64,000 nucleotides of DNA from Oxyruncus cristatus (taxonomy: Eukaryota; Chordata; Aves; Passeriformes; Cotingidae). Under the pieces are notes generated by a model, which saw only the letters and a program-made list of their open reading frames with translations, ran no database searches and was not told the DNA's origin. The position numbers and the translations under genes are program-made. The DNA lies in NCBI GenBank assembly GCA_013399855.1, contig VXAY01004337.1:832720-896719 (forward strand). The letters are read 5' to 3'. This document shows positions 1-12,710 of the stretch, piece by piece (position 1 is the stretch's first letter; every line of letters starts with the position of its first letter).

Positions 1-3000
1 AAATTCATAGCCAGGTTGGAAATGTGTTCCCCACTTGTAAAATATTCACAAAAGCAGGGAGGAATTTCTCAAATTTTCATTAAATAAACCCTTGAGAATC
101 AATCCAGACTTCTCTCTTAGAGCCACAGACCCTCATATGTATAAGCTCAGATACAAGGCAGGAGAAGGAATGTGAGGCAGATAGAGACCTTAAAAGGGCT
201 GAAATTCACCCAGATCCAAGGTTTAGCTCTTCTTGAAGTCCCAGATGTATCTTGATGGTAATAAACGCACAGGTCACCTCCCAGCTTCTAAACAGATATC
301 TAGGTTACACAGACAATACGTTTCTAGCAGCGCACAGCTTTGCCACACACATCACAGAAAGGATGAGGACTCTGAGTGCTGCAGAGGGGCAGCACTGATA
401 CCAGCTCAGGGGTTGCCCACCGCATGGGATGCTGTGGGTCAGCAGAGACCTGAGGGGAGTGGGGCACCCGGAGCACAGAGCTCAGGTCTCAAGCACCCAT
501 TTTAAAAAGGACACAAAGCTAAGGTACTCCTTACACAATATTCTAGATATTCCTTACACAAACGAATGAGTTAAGGGAGGTGAAAATGCCTTCACGTGTA
601 AGAAGTATCAGAGAGCTGCTTCATGTGTGTCAATGGAGCTGCCATAATGGCCAGGTGGCTCTCAGAGAGCATCCCGGCTCCTCCACCTGCTTACCCTCCA
701 CCTCCTGATTTTATGGTCCTGTCCCTTCCTGATACCTCTATAAACCCATTCAGATCACTAAACTGACAGAAACCTGGAGGGCAGAGGGAATTGTCTCTTT
801 TCTGGTCTGTTTATTTGGGAATCAGTAGAATAGCACAGCCTGCAGTCTGAAAATGGGAGTGGAGAGACATCAGCCATTTAGATCAGCTCACCCTAAGTGA
901 TATGCTATTTCCCACAGCGAGAAAGAAGTATTAAGCCACAACAATTTGCAAATCTTATCAAATTGGGCAGGAAAGTCCCACAGAGAAATCTGTCTCCATG
1001 AAAGACAATGGCAAAATTCCTACCAGTTTCACTGGAGACAGGAGCTCACAGGTGTTTTTTGCCACATCCTTAGCAAGATTTCCTGCTAATTTCTAGGGGA
1101 GAATTGAAGAGTACTAAAAAGGTTTAGAAAGGCGAAAAGTAATAATTTAAAAAAAGAGCTAAGTAAACATATTATTCTCAATTAAAATGTAGAGACAAGT
1201 AGTATATCAGATACAGACATATCAGCTGAAGAGAAAGACTGGTCACCATATATCTAATTCCCCAACTGTTTTTGCCACAATGGTATTAAATACCAGGAAT
1301 GAACTAACGTGCTGGCAAGGAGCCAGAGCATTCCTGGATCACACATACGTTAGATGTTCCGGGCATTTGCTACAGCAGTGCTAGAGTACCTCTATAGTCA
1401 AGGGTCAGTAAGCATTTCTATTATAACAAAGAAGTTAAGGTTCTAATAGCTTGCTTGTTTCAGAAGCCTCAGTAAAGAATTAAAAAAAAGATGCGTAGAG
1501 AAAAGCTTGACAAAGAATGCTATCAGACAATCTTGATTCAGGGATTTTCTAACCTCAGTTGTTCCAGGGCATGGGAAAAAAAATAGCCTGTAATACTGCT
1601 TTTTAAAGCTTTTAGTTTGCCGGCAGTTCTGGAGGTAATACATGGTTTTTTTCATCTGTGGGTTTGACCTGTGAACAGCTGGGGCATTGTTACGTTCTCT
1701 ACCCTTGGGTTTCTCTTCTCATACAGGAATCACAAAGCACAGCCACACATTTAGAGCAGGAGGTTATGGCTCGAACTTTCTGTAAAGGGACTGGCAAAGG
1801 TCAGTACACCTACTGGACACACCCTGCTGGACAAACTTTATGTTGCCTCCACAAGTCACCAAGCTACCTCCCCATCAACTGCATGTTAAACTGAGATTCT
1901 TCAATGACATGGCAAGCCCACACAGCCATGGGCAAATTCATATTTATGTCCTGGGCCGCTTCTTGTAAAATCAGCATACTCTGAGTGAGCCACTATGGCC
2001 TCAGGCCCAGCCCAGCACACCAGACCCCGTGCTGGAGTCTCCCCAGCTGGAGCTCTGTGTGTTAGGTGGCCTCCAGTACATGCTGTGCCAAGGCCTGTTA
2101 AGAGTGGGACTTGCAAAGCACAACTAGTTGGTCATGAAAATGAATCAAAGAATGATTATTGGTGTGTGTTATTTGCACCAAGGTAACAGATAACTGAGAT
2201 TATGCCTGTGCCTTGATTTCAGTGGCAGGAATCTGTAATTACCATCTAAAAACAGAACAGGCAAGGACCTCACAGTGTTCTTCGGCCAGATATGACTGTG
2301 GTGGTGACTTTGAAACTGTTGTGGCAGCTGCCTTTTTGAAGGAACTAAACAGGATTTTATCTTCTATTTACCTTCCTGCTTCCTCATAAAGCATTAACCC
2401 AAATTGTTACTAGGAGTAGAAACAATACAATCACTTTACTGATGGGATTTTCTAGATCCAGCATCATACCACTCAAAAAACGTGCTTTCTGGGATGTTAT
2501 GAACAGATCTAAAATACTGGCACATCCAATAACATTCCCATTGCTGTAGTTATGGGAATCCATATTTCAAAGAATGAGCCAAACACTAAAGCATTCATTT
2601 TTTCAAGAAAAGGGCAGGAGCAGAACAGTTACAGTGCAGCCTCTTCTATTAGCGAGAGCATGAACCAGATTCACTTGTGCTAAGGGGCATTACCTTCTGA
2701 AGGGAAAATTTTTAGAACATGTTACTTGGGTAGTAAGCAAGAACCACAGCATACCTTTAAATCCTAACTGAGACAGTGCAAACACCAGTTCCCAGAGGAT
2801 TCGTCACGGCCAGAAGAGAAGGAATGGATGCAGAAGTCTCCCGTCTGCCCTCATTGTGAAGAAAAGCTATAGATAATGGCCTGTGGTTTGCAGTTGTCTA
2901 CTCCTAGTTCTTTACAATCAGGCGGATGCCACATATGCCACAAGCTGAGTGCAAGATGAAGCAATTAAAGCAGATATTTAAAACCAGCCTGAGTATACTT

Positions 3001-5570
3001 TGCTTGGAGCCATCCATTACAACAAGCAATATATCAGACACCATTCAGTATCAGGAATCTATACTGCAGGTACTGGAATTTCTGCTGCTTGCTTTATATT
3101 GGGCAAGAAGGTGAATTTTTCCCTCTAATCCCAAAGGATCTTACACCACTTCCCATTGAGACTCATAAGCACACGTTGAGAGACCAGGATCTGAACTTTG
3201 AGTCAGATTTATGGATAGGTTAAGGCACTCTGGCTAAGTGTAATGGTGAGTGACCTCATGTAGATAACTATGGCTTACAGCAACTCTCCCATTTCTATCA
3301 GCTGGTATCAACTTCTGACTACCTTTTACCAGGACAATATTTTTGACACCATATGATTACACAGCATATACATTGTAGTGTAAGAAGCCACCAGTGTGGT
3401 CAAAGAGATATTTATATCATGTTTGCTTTACTTTTGTCTGCCCTCATTACCTGTGATGCAGCACTCACTTCCATTTTATGTTGAAGTCACTGACCAAAAT
3501 AAGGTGTCAGAGTCTAAGGCTATGATAATCTCTTTAGAGAGTCAGTTTGATTTTCTTCTCTGTGATGTCTCTGTGGTGCAATAAATATAAAGACTCAGAG
3601 TCTAGATCAGAGGAAATACTACTATTTCATGACTAAAACTGGGAAGATTCAAGACATTGAGTGACTTGTAGTTTGGAGGTTTTTTCAGTAGATGCCTCAA
3701 GAAGAACAACTATTTGCCTTGCAAATGCTACTCCTTAGCCCCAGGTTTGTGTGTCTTGTGGCTAGGACTAATTTGTCACTAATGAGATTTATATCCATGC
3801 ACTAAAAAACCTCTGTTTTCCTTAGCAACTGTAAATTTCATGGTAACCTTCCTGCTACCAGCCAGACCCTGCTCAGTCTGTTTCCTGTTGAGCATGCCTT
3901 GGTTTCCCTATTCTGTTTTAGGTCTGTGCTGCTGGAAGTATGGGAAGGTCTCAAAGCAAACTCTAAGTTGCTACATTTAGGAGGGCTTTGGACTGAAAGG
4001 AATAGGAGTGCCTTTACTTTCCTCTCTTCCTTGGTTTACATAATTATTCTTTCCATGACAGTTCCCCTCCTCAAATGAGGATTATCTTGATTCTTCGGAT
4101 ATGACACTAGTCCTTAATATCCCTCCCACACTGAAGCATGTGGGAGCACATGTGTGTATGTCTAATTAAGGGAAACTTCCTTGTGAAAGCACCACTGTGG
4201 AGCTGGACTGCACACACACACGACTCTTGAGTCTTGGCTCCCTATGCTCCCCTGCTTCAGGAGCACATCCTTCAAGGATCAGCTTCAGTGATACAGAGTG
4301 AAATTTTCTTTGCTTTGGAGATGAAAGTAAAAGGTCATGTGTGGTGCCCAGGCTGCGCACTGCTGATTGTTGCTTAGCAATGAAATGTGCAGCAGTGATG
4401 ATGCAAAGATACCAGAGAATTTTTTTGAAAGGGAAAAGAAATGGATAAGAAGGTCACACTAATAATCATGAGAGAAATGGGAACATTATCAGATACAGTA
4501 GCTAGAGAGGAGGTCATACACCTCCAGCCTGTCTGTAAAATCTTCTTCCCTCATTTACTTCCAAATCTGAGGGACAAAAGCAGAGGCAAATTCAAAGTAT
4601 CTTGTCCTTGCTTGTGCCCTACTGCGAGCAATCCCATTCCACCATTCCATTTCAGCACACTGAAATAGAAACCTTTTTTTTTCAATTTAGGCTTGCTCCT
4701 GTGTTCAAATGACAAAGTGAAGAATCTGTCACATTACTCTGTAATAATGGATTTAGAAAGAAAAGCATTTATTAATGTAGATGAAAATACAAATACTATT
4801 TTTGGGCTAGAGCAAGACATCCCATTAATAATGATCTACCAAGGATCCCAGAGGCAGATAAATAAAACAGAAAGGCCAGGCTGAGCTAGGCAAGCAGCTT
4901 ATGATCACAGTTACACTCCAGCCCCAGTGGAAAAAAAATTAAAGAAAGAGAACTGACATCCTTCACAAAGCAGAGTACACAAGAAATGTGACTTGTGGCC
5001 TTTTGTTAATGCAGTATCAACTTTAATTGAACCTTCAGGCTTTGATTCAAGTCAATACATCTGGAGCTTCCTTAACAATAAATCTTGATGTTAACCACAG
5101 TAGAGGTCAATCTCTGCCTCATACATGCTTTGCAATGCATTTAAAGTAGAGCTATAGTATGTAGATAGTGAATTATTCATATACACAAACTGTTAATGAA
5201 TAAGTCAATACACAAAGAAGAATTGGGACCTTTAATATTACGAAGAGGAATTAGCTCTGAGAACCTCTAAAAACACAGGTTCTTAATGATAGTCTGACAG
5301 CATGATTCACCATGTTCTATTTATTTCTACCAACCTCATTTGAGTCCATTTCTAGGCTGAAAATTTGCATTCTGAGACTTGGAGTCTGAGAACATGCTCA
5401 CCTAATCTCTCTACACCTCTCTCCTTTGTCTGCGTGGCAATGTCAGCAAACTCTGGTGGTCCTTGCACTCCCCCACCACCCCAGGCAGCCTGGATGAAGG
5501 ACTGGAGCCAAAACTGCAAATACTTTCCTCCTGCCTGTCATCTGTGGGAGGGGAGAATCCCAGAATAATG
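1..5570. other. Intergenic sequence, no gene recognised
   Basis: AT-rich non-coding DNA. The open frames on both strands are at most about 90 codons, have no recognisable domain, and have the biased composition of chance frames. No CR1 tail, LTR boundary or RNA gene was recognised before 5571. A perfect 8-bp inverted repeat (CTCCCACA/TGTGGGAG, 4123-4146) is too short to mean much. By inferred gene order this belongs to the interval beyond the 3' end of GXYLT1. Confidence 0.6.
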
Positions 5571-8174
5571 GAATCATAGAATATGCTGAGCTGAAAGGAA
5601 CTCACAGGGTTCTTTTATCAAGTCTAACTCCTGGCCCTGCACAAGAAAACCCCCAAGAGTCACACCATGTGCCTGAGAGTATCATCCAGACACTTCTTGA
5701 ACTCTGTCAGGTTTGGTGCTATGATCACTTCCCTGGATAGCCTGTTCCAGTGCCCAACCACCCTCTGATGGAATAACATTTTTTTAATATCCAACCTAAA
5801 CCTTTCCTGACACAACTTGAGGCCATTCCCTTGGGTTCTGTCACTGATCACCACAGGGAAGAGATCAGTGCCTGTCCCTCCTCTTTCCCTCACAAGGAAG
5901 TTGTAACTGCAATGAGGTCTCCCCTCAGTCTCCTCTTCTCCAGGCTGAACAGACCAAGTGACCTCAGCCACTCCTCATACGGCTTCCCTCAAGCCCTTCA
6001 CCATCTTTATTGCCCTCCTTTGGACACTCTCTAATAGCTTAATGTCTTTCTTATATTATGGTGCCCAAAACTACACACAATATTCAAGGTGAGACTGCAC
6101 CAGTGCAAAGCAGAGTAGGACAATCCTCCCCCTCGACCAGCTGGTGATGTTTTGCCTGATGCTCCCAGGACACGGTTGGCCCTCCTGGCTGCCAGGGCAC
6201 TGCTGACTCATCTTCAACTTGCCATTGACCAGGACCCCCAGATCCCTTTCTATGGCACTGCTTTCCAGCACCTCATTCCCCAGTCTGTACGTACATCGAG
6301 GGTTGCCCCATCCCAGGTGCAGAATCCGGCACTTTCATTTGTTGAACATCATATGGCTGGTGATTGCCCAGTCCTCCAATTTGTACAGGTCTTTCTGCAG
6401 GGCGTCCCTGCCTTCGAGGGAGTCAACAGCTCCCCTAAGTTTTGTGTCACCTGCAAAGTTGCTTAGTATCCCTTCCAGTCCTGTGTCCAAATCATTTATG
6501 AAGGTGGTGAAGGTCACCAATGTGGTGTTACCCAATTCACTATTATCCTCTGTGCTCAACCCATGACCTAATTGCTCACCCACCACATGACGTGTTTATC
6601 CAGCTGTGTGCTGGACAGTTTATCCAGAAGGATCCTGTGAGAGACAGTATCAAAAGCTTTACGGAAATCCAAAAAATTATATCCAATGGCTTCCCTTGAT
6701 CAACTAGGTGGGTTACCTTGTCATACAAAGAAAATCATGTTTGATAAGCAGGACTTTCCTCTCATGAAGCTGTGCTGGCTGTGACCAATGACAGCCTTGT
6801 CTTTCAGGTGTTTTTCAATACCTCCCAGAAGAATCTTCTCCATAACTTTACCAGGCACTGAAGTGAGACTGACAGGCCTGTAGTTCCCAGGGTCCTCCTT
6901 CTTGCCCTTCTTGCAAATAAAGACAATGTCCACCAGCTTCCGGTCAGTTGGGACCTCTCCATATTCCCAAGACTACTCAGAAATCAAGTAGAGGTTTTGC
7001 AATGACATCAGCCATGTCTTTGAGGATTCTGGGATGAATCCCATCAGGTCCCATAGATTTGTAGGGATCCAAATGGAGCAGCAGATACCACACAGTTTCA
7101 GGGTTGACTGGGAGTTATCATTCTCACAGTCATGGTCCTCCAGCTCAGGGCATTGAGATCCCCGTGGTCCGTCATCCGTGTTGAAGACAGAAGCAAAGAA
7201 AGTGTTAAATACCTCTGCCTTGTCTCTGTCCCTGTTTGTGAGATGACCCTCTTCATCCTGTAACGGGTCAATGATATTTTCTATACTGCCTATTGCCACT
7301 AATACATTTGAAATAAACTGATTTTATTGTCCCCCACATTTCTGGCAGCTTCAACTCTAGGTGAGCTTTGGCCACAGGAATTTTCTCCCTACAGTGGAAA
7401 GCAGCATCTCTGAACTCTCCCCCTGTCATTTGACCTTGCTTCCACTGGGCATACACCTCCCATTTTGCCTGAGAAGATCCCTGCTCAGCCAAGCTGGCCC
7501 TCTGCCTCACCTGTTTGACTTCCAACGTTTGGGGATTGCCTGATCCTGTAGGCAGAGGAGGTAATGTTTGAAAAGTGACCGGCATTGATGGACCCCAGCA
7601 CCTGCAAAAACATTTCCCCAGGGGACCTTACTTTCTAATTCCTGAGCAGCCTGAGGTAGGTTTTTCTGGCACTTTTGCTCCTGTCAACAGACACTTTAAA
7701 CTCAATCCCTTCATGGTTGCTCTGGCCAAGACGGCCACCAATCTCCACTTCACTCACGAAATCCGCTCTGTTGACAAGCAGCAGATCTGGGAGGGCATCT
7801 TTCTGAGTCGGCTCCCTTAGGACCTGTTCCATAAAGTTGTCATTCAGGTTTTTTAAGAATTTTCTGGCCTGGGTTGAACCAGCTGTATGATGATCCCATC
7901 TAATTTCTGGCAAGTTGAAATCCCCCATAAGGACAAGGGCAGTTGACTTGGAAGTGTCCCTTTGTTCCTCAGAGAATAATTTCTTGGTGTCGTTGTCCTG
8001 GCTGGGAGGTCTATGGCAGGGTCCCCCAATGACATCTGCCTTATTTTTTTGCCCCTTGATTCTTATCCAGAGGCTCTTGACTGTGCCAGTGCTAGCTGTG
8101 AGCTCCATACATTCTAACCCTTCCACTACATACAGTGCCACCCCTCCACTTCTTCTGCCCTGCCTATCCCTCCA

Positions 8175-8182
8175 TCAGGGCC
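8175..8182. repeat. Left copy of 8-bp repeat flanking the nested insertion
   Basis: TCAGGGCC on the plus strand, identical to 8605-8612. The two copies lie where the CR1 sequence stops and resumes, which suits a target-site duplication. Eight bases is longer than the 4-6 bp usual for ERVs, so part of the match may be chance. Confidence 0.55.
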
Positions 8183-8604
8183 CTCCAGTCACAGGTCTCA
8201 TCCTGACCCGGTTTGGGTTCAGGGGTGACCTACGAGTCCGCGGGAGATCCTGTGCTGTGCCCCGGCAAGGCCGCTGCTGGGAATAGGGGAGCAGCAGGGC
8301 GCGGCCCCTGGCTAAAGAGTAACCACACAAATACAGCAGGGATGGTGGAAAGAGGAGAACTCGTTTATCAGATAAGGGGAAAGCTTTTTAAGGGGTCTGT
8401 TGTGTAAAGGGCTAGAATTTGGGAGGAATAGGGGTGGTACATGTAAAACTTAAAGATGGGATAGGGCAGGATACAGGTTGAGGGGTAAGTCTACAAGATA
8501 ACTGGGGGAGTCACAATTGGCTGGGGGAAGTAATACTTTATTTTAGCTGTCTTATCTGTGAACTGCTGCTTCTCTGCAGCATTCCTCCTCACCAAGGGAC
8601 ACAT
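8183..8604 (-). mobile_element. Nested LTR-like insertion inside the CR1
   Basis: A segment of about 422 bp interrupts the CR1 endonuclease reading between GDRQGRR-type and FDLWKNN-type codons. It is bounded by an 8-bp direct repeat, GGCCCTGA on the minus strand. Read on the minus strand it has an LTR-like order: a T-rich and C-rich upstream part, a TATA-like CCTTAAAAAGC (about 8387), GATAAACGAG (about 8368) as a possible polyadenylation signal, then a GC-rich, CpG-containing segment (8225-8320) like R-U5. The ends are not the usual TG...CA, so the exact termini are uncertain. It could also be a non-retroviral insertion. No coding capacity is seen. Confidence 0.6.
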
Positions 8605-8612
8605 TCAGGGCC
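8605..8612. repeat. Right copy of 8-bp repeat flanking the nested insertion
   Basis: TCAGGGCC, identical to 8175-8182. Deleting one copy plus the insertion gives a continuous CR1-like reading across the junction, apart from one stop codon. Confidence 0.55.
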
Positions 8613-8852
8613 AAATAGCTCCTCCTTCTACATCTCGGTTTCCTGGTTTGGGGAGTTATTTTTCCATAGATCAAAGTCTGTCTCAAGTTCCAGTTCAACC
8701 CCAACATCATCCCAACAGATTTCACTTGTGCCAACAATGTTGAATCTCTGGGACTGGGCCAAAGCTTCAAGCTCCTCTTGATTGTTCCTTATGCTGTGTG
8801 CATTGGTGCAGAAGCATTTCAGGTGTACAAGGACCACAGCCACCACAGCCAC

Positions 8853-11800
8853 TAGAAAGGAGGCTCATTTCAGATTCTGCAGCTTATCTAGGCCTGCTGG
8901 GCTCAAAATCAAAGATAAGTCACAAATCATGGTACTGATGGGCACGACCATTGGATCTGAGCATGAGAGAGAGATCACAGCCTGCCTCAAACACAGGAGA
9001 CAAGACTATGTGATGGTGGGCACAGATGGGTCTCCCATGAATGAGTTGCCATTTTATAATGTAGCCTGGTGTCTCAGCATATCAAACCATTAGCCACAAA
9101 ATTAAAGTTAATATAAATAAGCATAGCTAGAGTTAAACCTTTTAAAAGCAAAGAAAGCCTTCTCATTCCACTTCCAGTTCCTCTGTGATACACAGTCAGT
9201 CCAGTCAGTCCCTGCTCATACCTATTGCTAGAGAATATTACACAAGAATCTCTGAGCCACTCTCACAAAAAGAGCACTGAAACCATTTTATGAAAATAGA
9301 AGTTGTAATGTTTATCCTATTGTGCAGGAAAAGAAAAGGCAAGGAAAATCAGTAAGATACAACTTTAAGCAACATGTTATTTGAGAAACTCAGTCACAGT
9401 CGGTGAGTACAGAAGACACAGGCAAGCCTGTGACTCTTGGCTGCAAGAAGAAAAGTGTTGGAATATGTGCAACGAGGATGGGGAATCTGCTTTAAATGAT
9501 ATATGTCTTTTTTCATTCCTCAGTGAGCATGTATCTTTTCCAATAACGTTCAAGGATGTTAGTAAGCACATCAATAAGAGAATGTGGCAGTGTTTGTCAA
9601 GTGTCATTCAGACGAGAGAGATTTAACCATTTAGCACAGCTCCCCTGCCCCGTTCGATCACTGCACTTGCTTGTTACAGCTGACAGATTCTGAACAAATG
9701 TCTTGATAGAAGCATCCCCACTGGTACTTCTGCCCAGTCAGTGAGAGTGCCTTATCAAAGGAGAAATAAAACTGGAGATGCAAACAACATTTCTCAGGCA
9801 GCAAGAACTTGCTGTGGTGAATGGCAGCTGCAAAACTCCACTTCTTGGGCCTTTGTTATATCTGAACAATCTGTAGTAATTTCACCCAAATACAAATTCA
9901 AGCTATGGATTGAGGCATTTTCTGTAATGTAAGCTGATTTTTGTAATGTAATTTGATTTTCCTGTAATGTAATCTAACCCATTACCTAAGTGAAAACTTC
10001 AGAGATCAAATAGAAGAGGAATCACTGCTTTGATTCCTTGTAAAAGGTGTTTTGCCAAACCCTAGCTCTGTTCTTTGGTGTGTTGGGCCATTGAGGTGGC
10101 AGCAGTGGGTGGCCGACAGTTTCCTTCAAATGTCTGTCTGTAATCCTTGGGTCATGGAAAGCAGCTTTCAAACAGAGGAGCTTTGCTCTTCTTCTCTTCC
10201 CTCTCCAATACGTTTCTGTCAAAATCTCCCACCACCTCCAGCTTGAAGGTTAAAGGATTTGTCTGGGTACTTTCAGGTATCATTGCTGTAGTTGTTTGTT
10301 CATGACAGCATCTTACTTCTTCCTGTGTAACAACCTCATGATCACAGTTGTCTAGAAAAGTAGAGTACGTAGAAAGTGTTGGAAAACTTCAATAAGATAA
10401 AAACCTGGGTCTGATGCCTATTCTGCTCTCTTCATCAGCATTCTGGGCACAGTTTTTGTATTCTGGATTAATTATTCTTCCTGAAAGTGCCAAGGAGCAA
10501 AAACACTGCTGTGTATCAGCAACCAGACTTCTCTGGGTGTCAGCATAGATATTCTCTGCTGACGTGGCTTCTTGGTATATGTAGCTACAGTGAAGAGAAA
10601 CGACCCTTCCAGCAATTCAACGTATTCAATATTTGAACTTCTCATTTTAAGGATTTGTTATACCTAATTTTCTCTCAGAGAAAAGAAGAAAGAGGATGAG
10701 GGTTGTGTAGCTATGCGTTCTGACACAGCACAGACCACCTTCTATGCCACTTACACACCAACTGCTGTACTCTCTATCCCTAAAACTAAATGATTGTCAA
10801 TGTCAGCTTCCCACTTCCTAAGTTTTCACTATCATCTTCAACAATCCTGAAAGTTCTATGGAAGAAAAACCTCTTCCTTCACAGAAGTGATTTTCTTACT
10901 CCTTAAAAATCCTTTTATCAATAATTCTTGACAAAGCAGTCACTATCAGCAGTCTAGTGTCTTTTGTCAAGGTATTTAGAGCTAATAAGATTTGCCACAG
11001 CCTGTTAATGCTCTCACTAGCCAGCCATTATCCAGACTAACCACCACCTTCACAGCTAATATTGTTACTGAAAAGTGGAACTTGAATTTTTAGCCATTTG
11101 ACTTACGGGACTGGTGTATTTGATAAACTCATAACTAATAGGTTAAAATGAGAGAGACAGGAAGTGTTTGCTGTTTCAGGCATGAAGCAGATGTTTAAAA
11201 GCATCATGTATTTCTGGGAATATTGGAGAATAGGTCAACAAAAGATCACACAGACTATTGAGTCAAGTCCCCAGCAATCAAGGACAACATCGAATAACTG
11301 TTCAGTCCATAAAAAAATGTATAGGACTGTAGAAATCTTCTAGTTTTTCTAGGTCTTCTGCTCCTGGAACATCTGCCTCACAAAACCCTGCTAACCCGTG
11401 ACAACAAATTATTTCTCAGCAATCTGTCTCAAACTAAAACTCTGTATCAAAGACTAAAAGACCAGAGGTGTCTGAATGCATTAAAGGTAAATGCAAGGGA
11501 AGACCACTGATAGAAATATCCAAAATCCCAAATGAATGTCCCTAATAATCCTGTGAAATAGACTGGAGCCAATGAGTAGAAAGATATGCATAACATAAGC
11601 AAGATAAATTGTTTGTTGTTACAAATAAGTTGGTAATTCTTTTTCTGAATACTCTTGATGTAATGACAACTCCTCCTCAAAATTCTCTCTCAAAGGCTTT
11701 CAAGAGTAAATTATAAAGGGATTTTCCTTTGAGGTTGTTCCAGGGAGGGTTCAAAGGGATGCTGAAATTGAAACCAAAACACCACTGAAAGCTCAAAAAA

Positions 11801-11905
11801 ACAATATTTGTTACAAAGAGGTGGCCAACAAAACAAGAAAACGGTAGACAGAAAAGAGAAGGGAAAATAAGCCCTCAGTAAACCCCACATACACCCAGGT
11901 TTAAT
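8853..11905. other. Intergenic sequence, possible 5' CR1 extension at its left end
   Basis: From 8853 to about 9090 the GC content stays raised and may belong to the 5' part of the neighbouring CR1, but no protein block could be matched. From 9100 to 11905 the sequence is AT-rich, with no gene, RNA or clear mobile element. Open frames are shorter than 85 codons and unremarkable. Confidence 0.5.
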
Positions 11906-11922
11906 TTACGAGGTTATCTTAC

Positions 11923-12300
11923 CATCTCTGAATACTAAGGATTCCCTACAGCAGCTGCGTCCTCGGAGGGTCCGGCTCACACATCGCGGGCGTCCCCGCA
12001 AAAGGCAACGTGGTCGTTCGTGTGAAGCGTGAGTTCCTGAGCAAGAGCCACCTGCTTTTTTATCCAATTTGCTGGTGACATCTACCTGGGCAGGTGTGGC
12101 CAGCACCCTCGGTCCCTCCCCCGTTACGTCAGTGGTGCCCCTTCTGCGCACACGTGTGGACATTGGAATTTCCCCGCGCCTGCGTGATATACACCTTGGG
12201 GGGTCTTCCCTTAATGAGTCTGGGGCTTTACTTCATCCTCCTCTTCACTTTCTCCTTCAAATGCCCTTGAAAGGCCGTCAGCCAATAGTGAGAGACCAAC
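11923..12300 (-). promoter_or_regulatory. CpG-rich promoter-like island, minus strand
   Basis: A sharply CpG-rich patch in AT-rich surroundings. On the minus strand it has, in order, an inverted CCAAT box (12282-12286), a perfect cAMP-response element TGACGTAA (12124-12131), a TATA-like GGATAAAAAAGC (12056-12065), about 130 bp of GC-rich sequence, and a good splice donor ATG|GTAAGA (exon end at 11923). This is the layout of a TATA promoter with a short first exon. Two readings remain. It may be the U3-R-U5 of an ERV LTR reaching up to about 12700; the TTAAACC at about 11905 would then be near its end. Or it may be a stand-alone promoter for a non-coding transcript running left. An 85-codon frame here (12163-11906) has no recognised domain. 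Confidence 0.5.
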
Positions 12301-12710
12301 TAATTTTAATTTATACAAAGTACTGCCTTCAAGGATGAAGTTTCTGTTTATCAGGCCTTGTTTTCCCATATCTCGGCAGGAAAAGTACAAACCACAGGTG
12401 GCTGGGCCAAACATAGACCAACAATAGCAGAGTCTAATTAAGCATGGATACAGAGGTTAAGAATACTGTTAATCTTGAGGGGTTTGGAATGTCATTCTGT
12501 ATTAGAATTATATAGAATTAGGCACTCTGCCCTCTGGAAGGCTTTGAAAGAACTACATCGAAAATCCTCAGCTCCCGGTTTAATCACTATGCCCAAGCAA
12601 AGTAACCATCATCACAGCCTGACCTCCACGTCTCTCCTTGTGATGAGTTAGAGTCTGGCAGCCCCCGGCAGCCGGCTCTCTGATGGAGAGACGCTTCATG
12701 TTCCAGATGA
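12301..12710 (-). mobile_element. Possible U3 part of an LTR upstream of the promoter-like island
   Basis: Sequence upstream of the island on the minus strand is moderately GC-rich, with a CpG-bearing outer end (CCGGCTGCCGGGG near 12670). It contains a 67-codon frame with an acidic GESEEEDE stretch (12414-12211) that I do not recognise. If the island is an LTR, this would be its U3. No TG/CA end or target duplication could be fixed. Confidence 0.25.

Larger units (their letters stand above)
5571..8852 (-). mobile_element. CR1 LINE, long 5'-truncated copy (ORF2), broken
   Basis: Non-LTR retrotransposon read on the minus strand, so its 3' end is at about 5571, where the minus strand carries the CR1-type tail ATTCTATGATTC. 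Reading from 8852 downward, fragments of the ORF2 polyprotein appear in the right order. First is the start of the endonuclease (TNAHSIRNNQEELEAL, about 8810). After a nested insertion (8183-8604) comes the endonuclease core (GGVALYV near 8150, GDFNLPEIRWD near 7920, SNHEGIEF near 7705). Next are reverse transcriptase blocks (NYRPVSLTS near 6880, FINDLD near 6490) and the C-terminal region (RDLGVLV near 6240, HLEYCV near 6075). The ORF is broken by many stops and frameshifts. The catalytic box reads FAGD instead of FADD, and no GVPQGS-like box is seen between 6600 and 6720. It is dead and fairly old. Similarity may extend weakly towards 9090. Confidence 0.9.

Noticed and set aside
7575..8286. 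Plus-strand frames of 81 and 123 codons over the long CR1
   Set aside because: They are antisense shadows of CR1 ORF2 on the minus strand.
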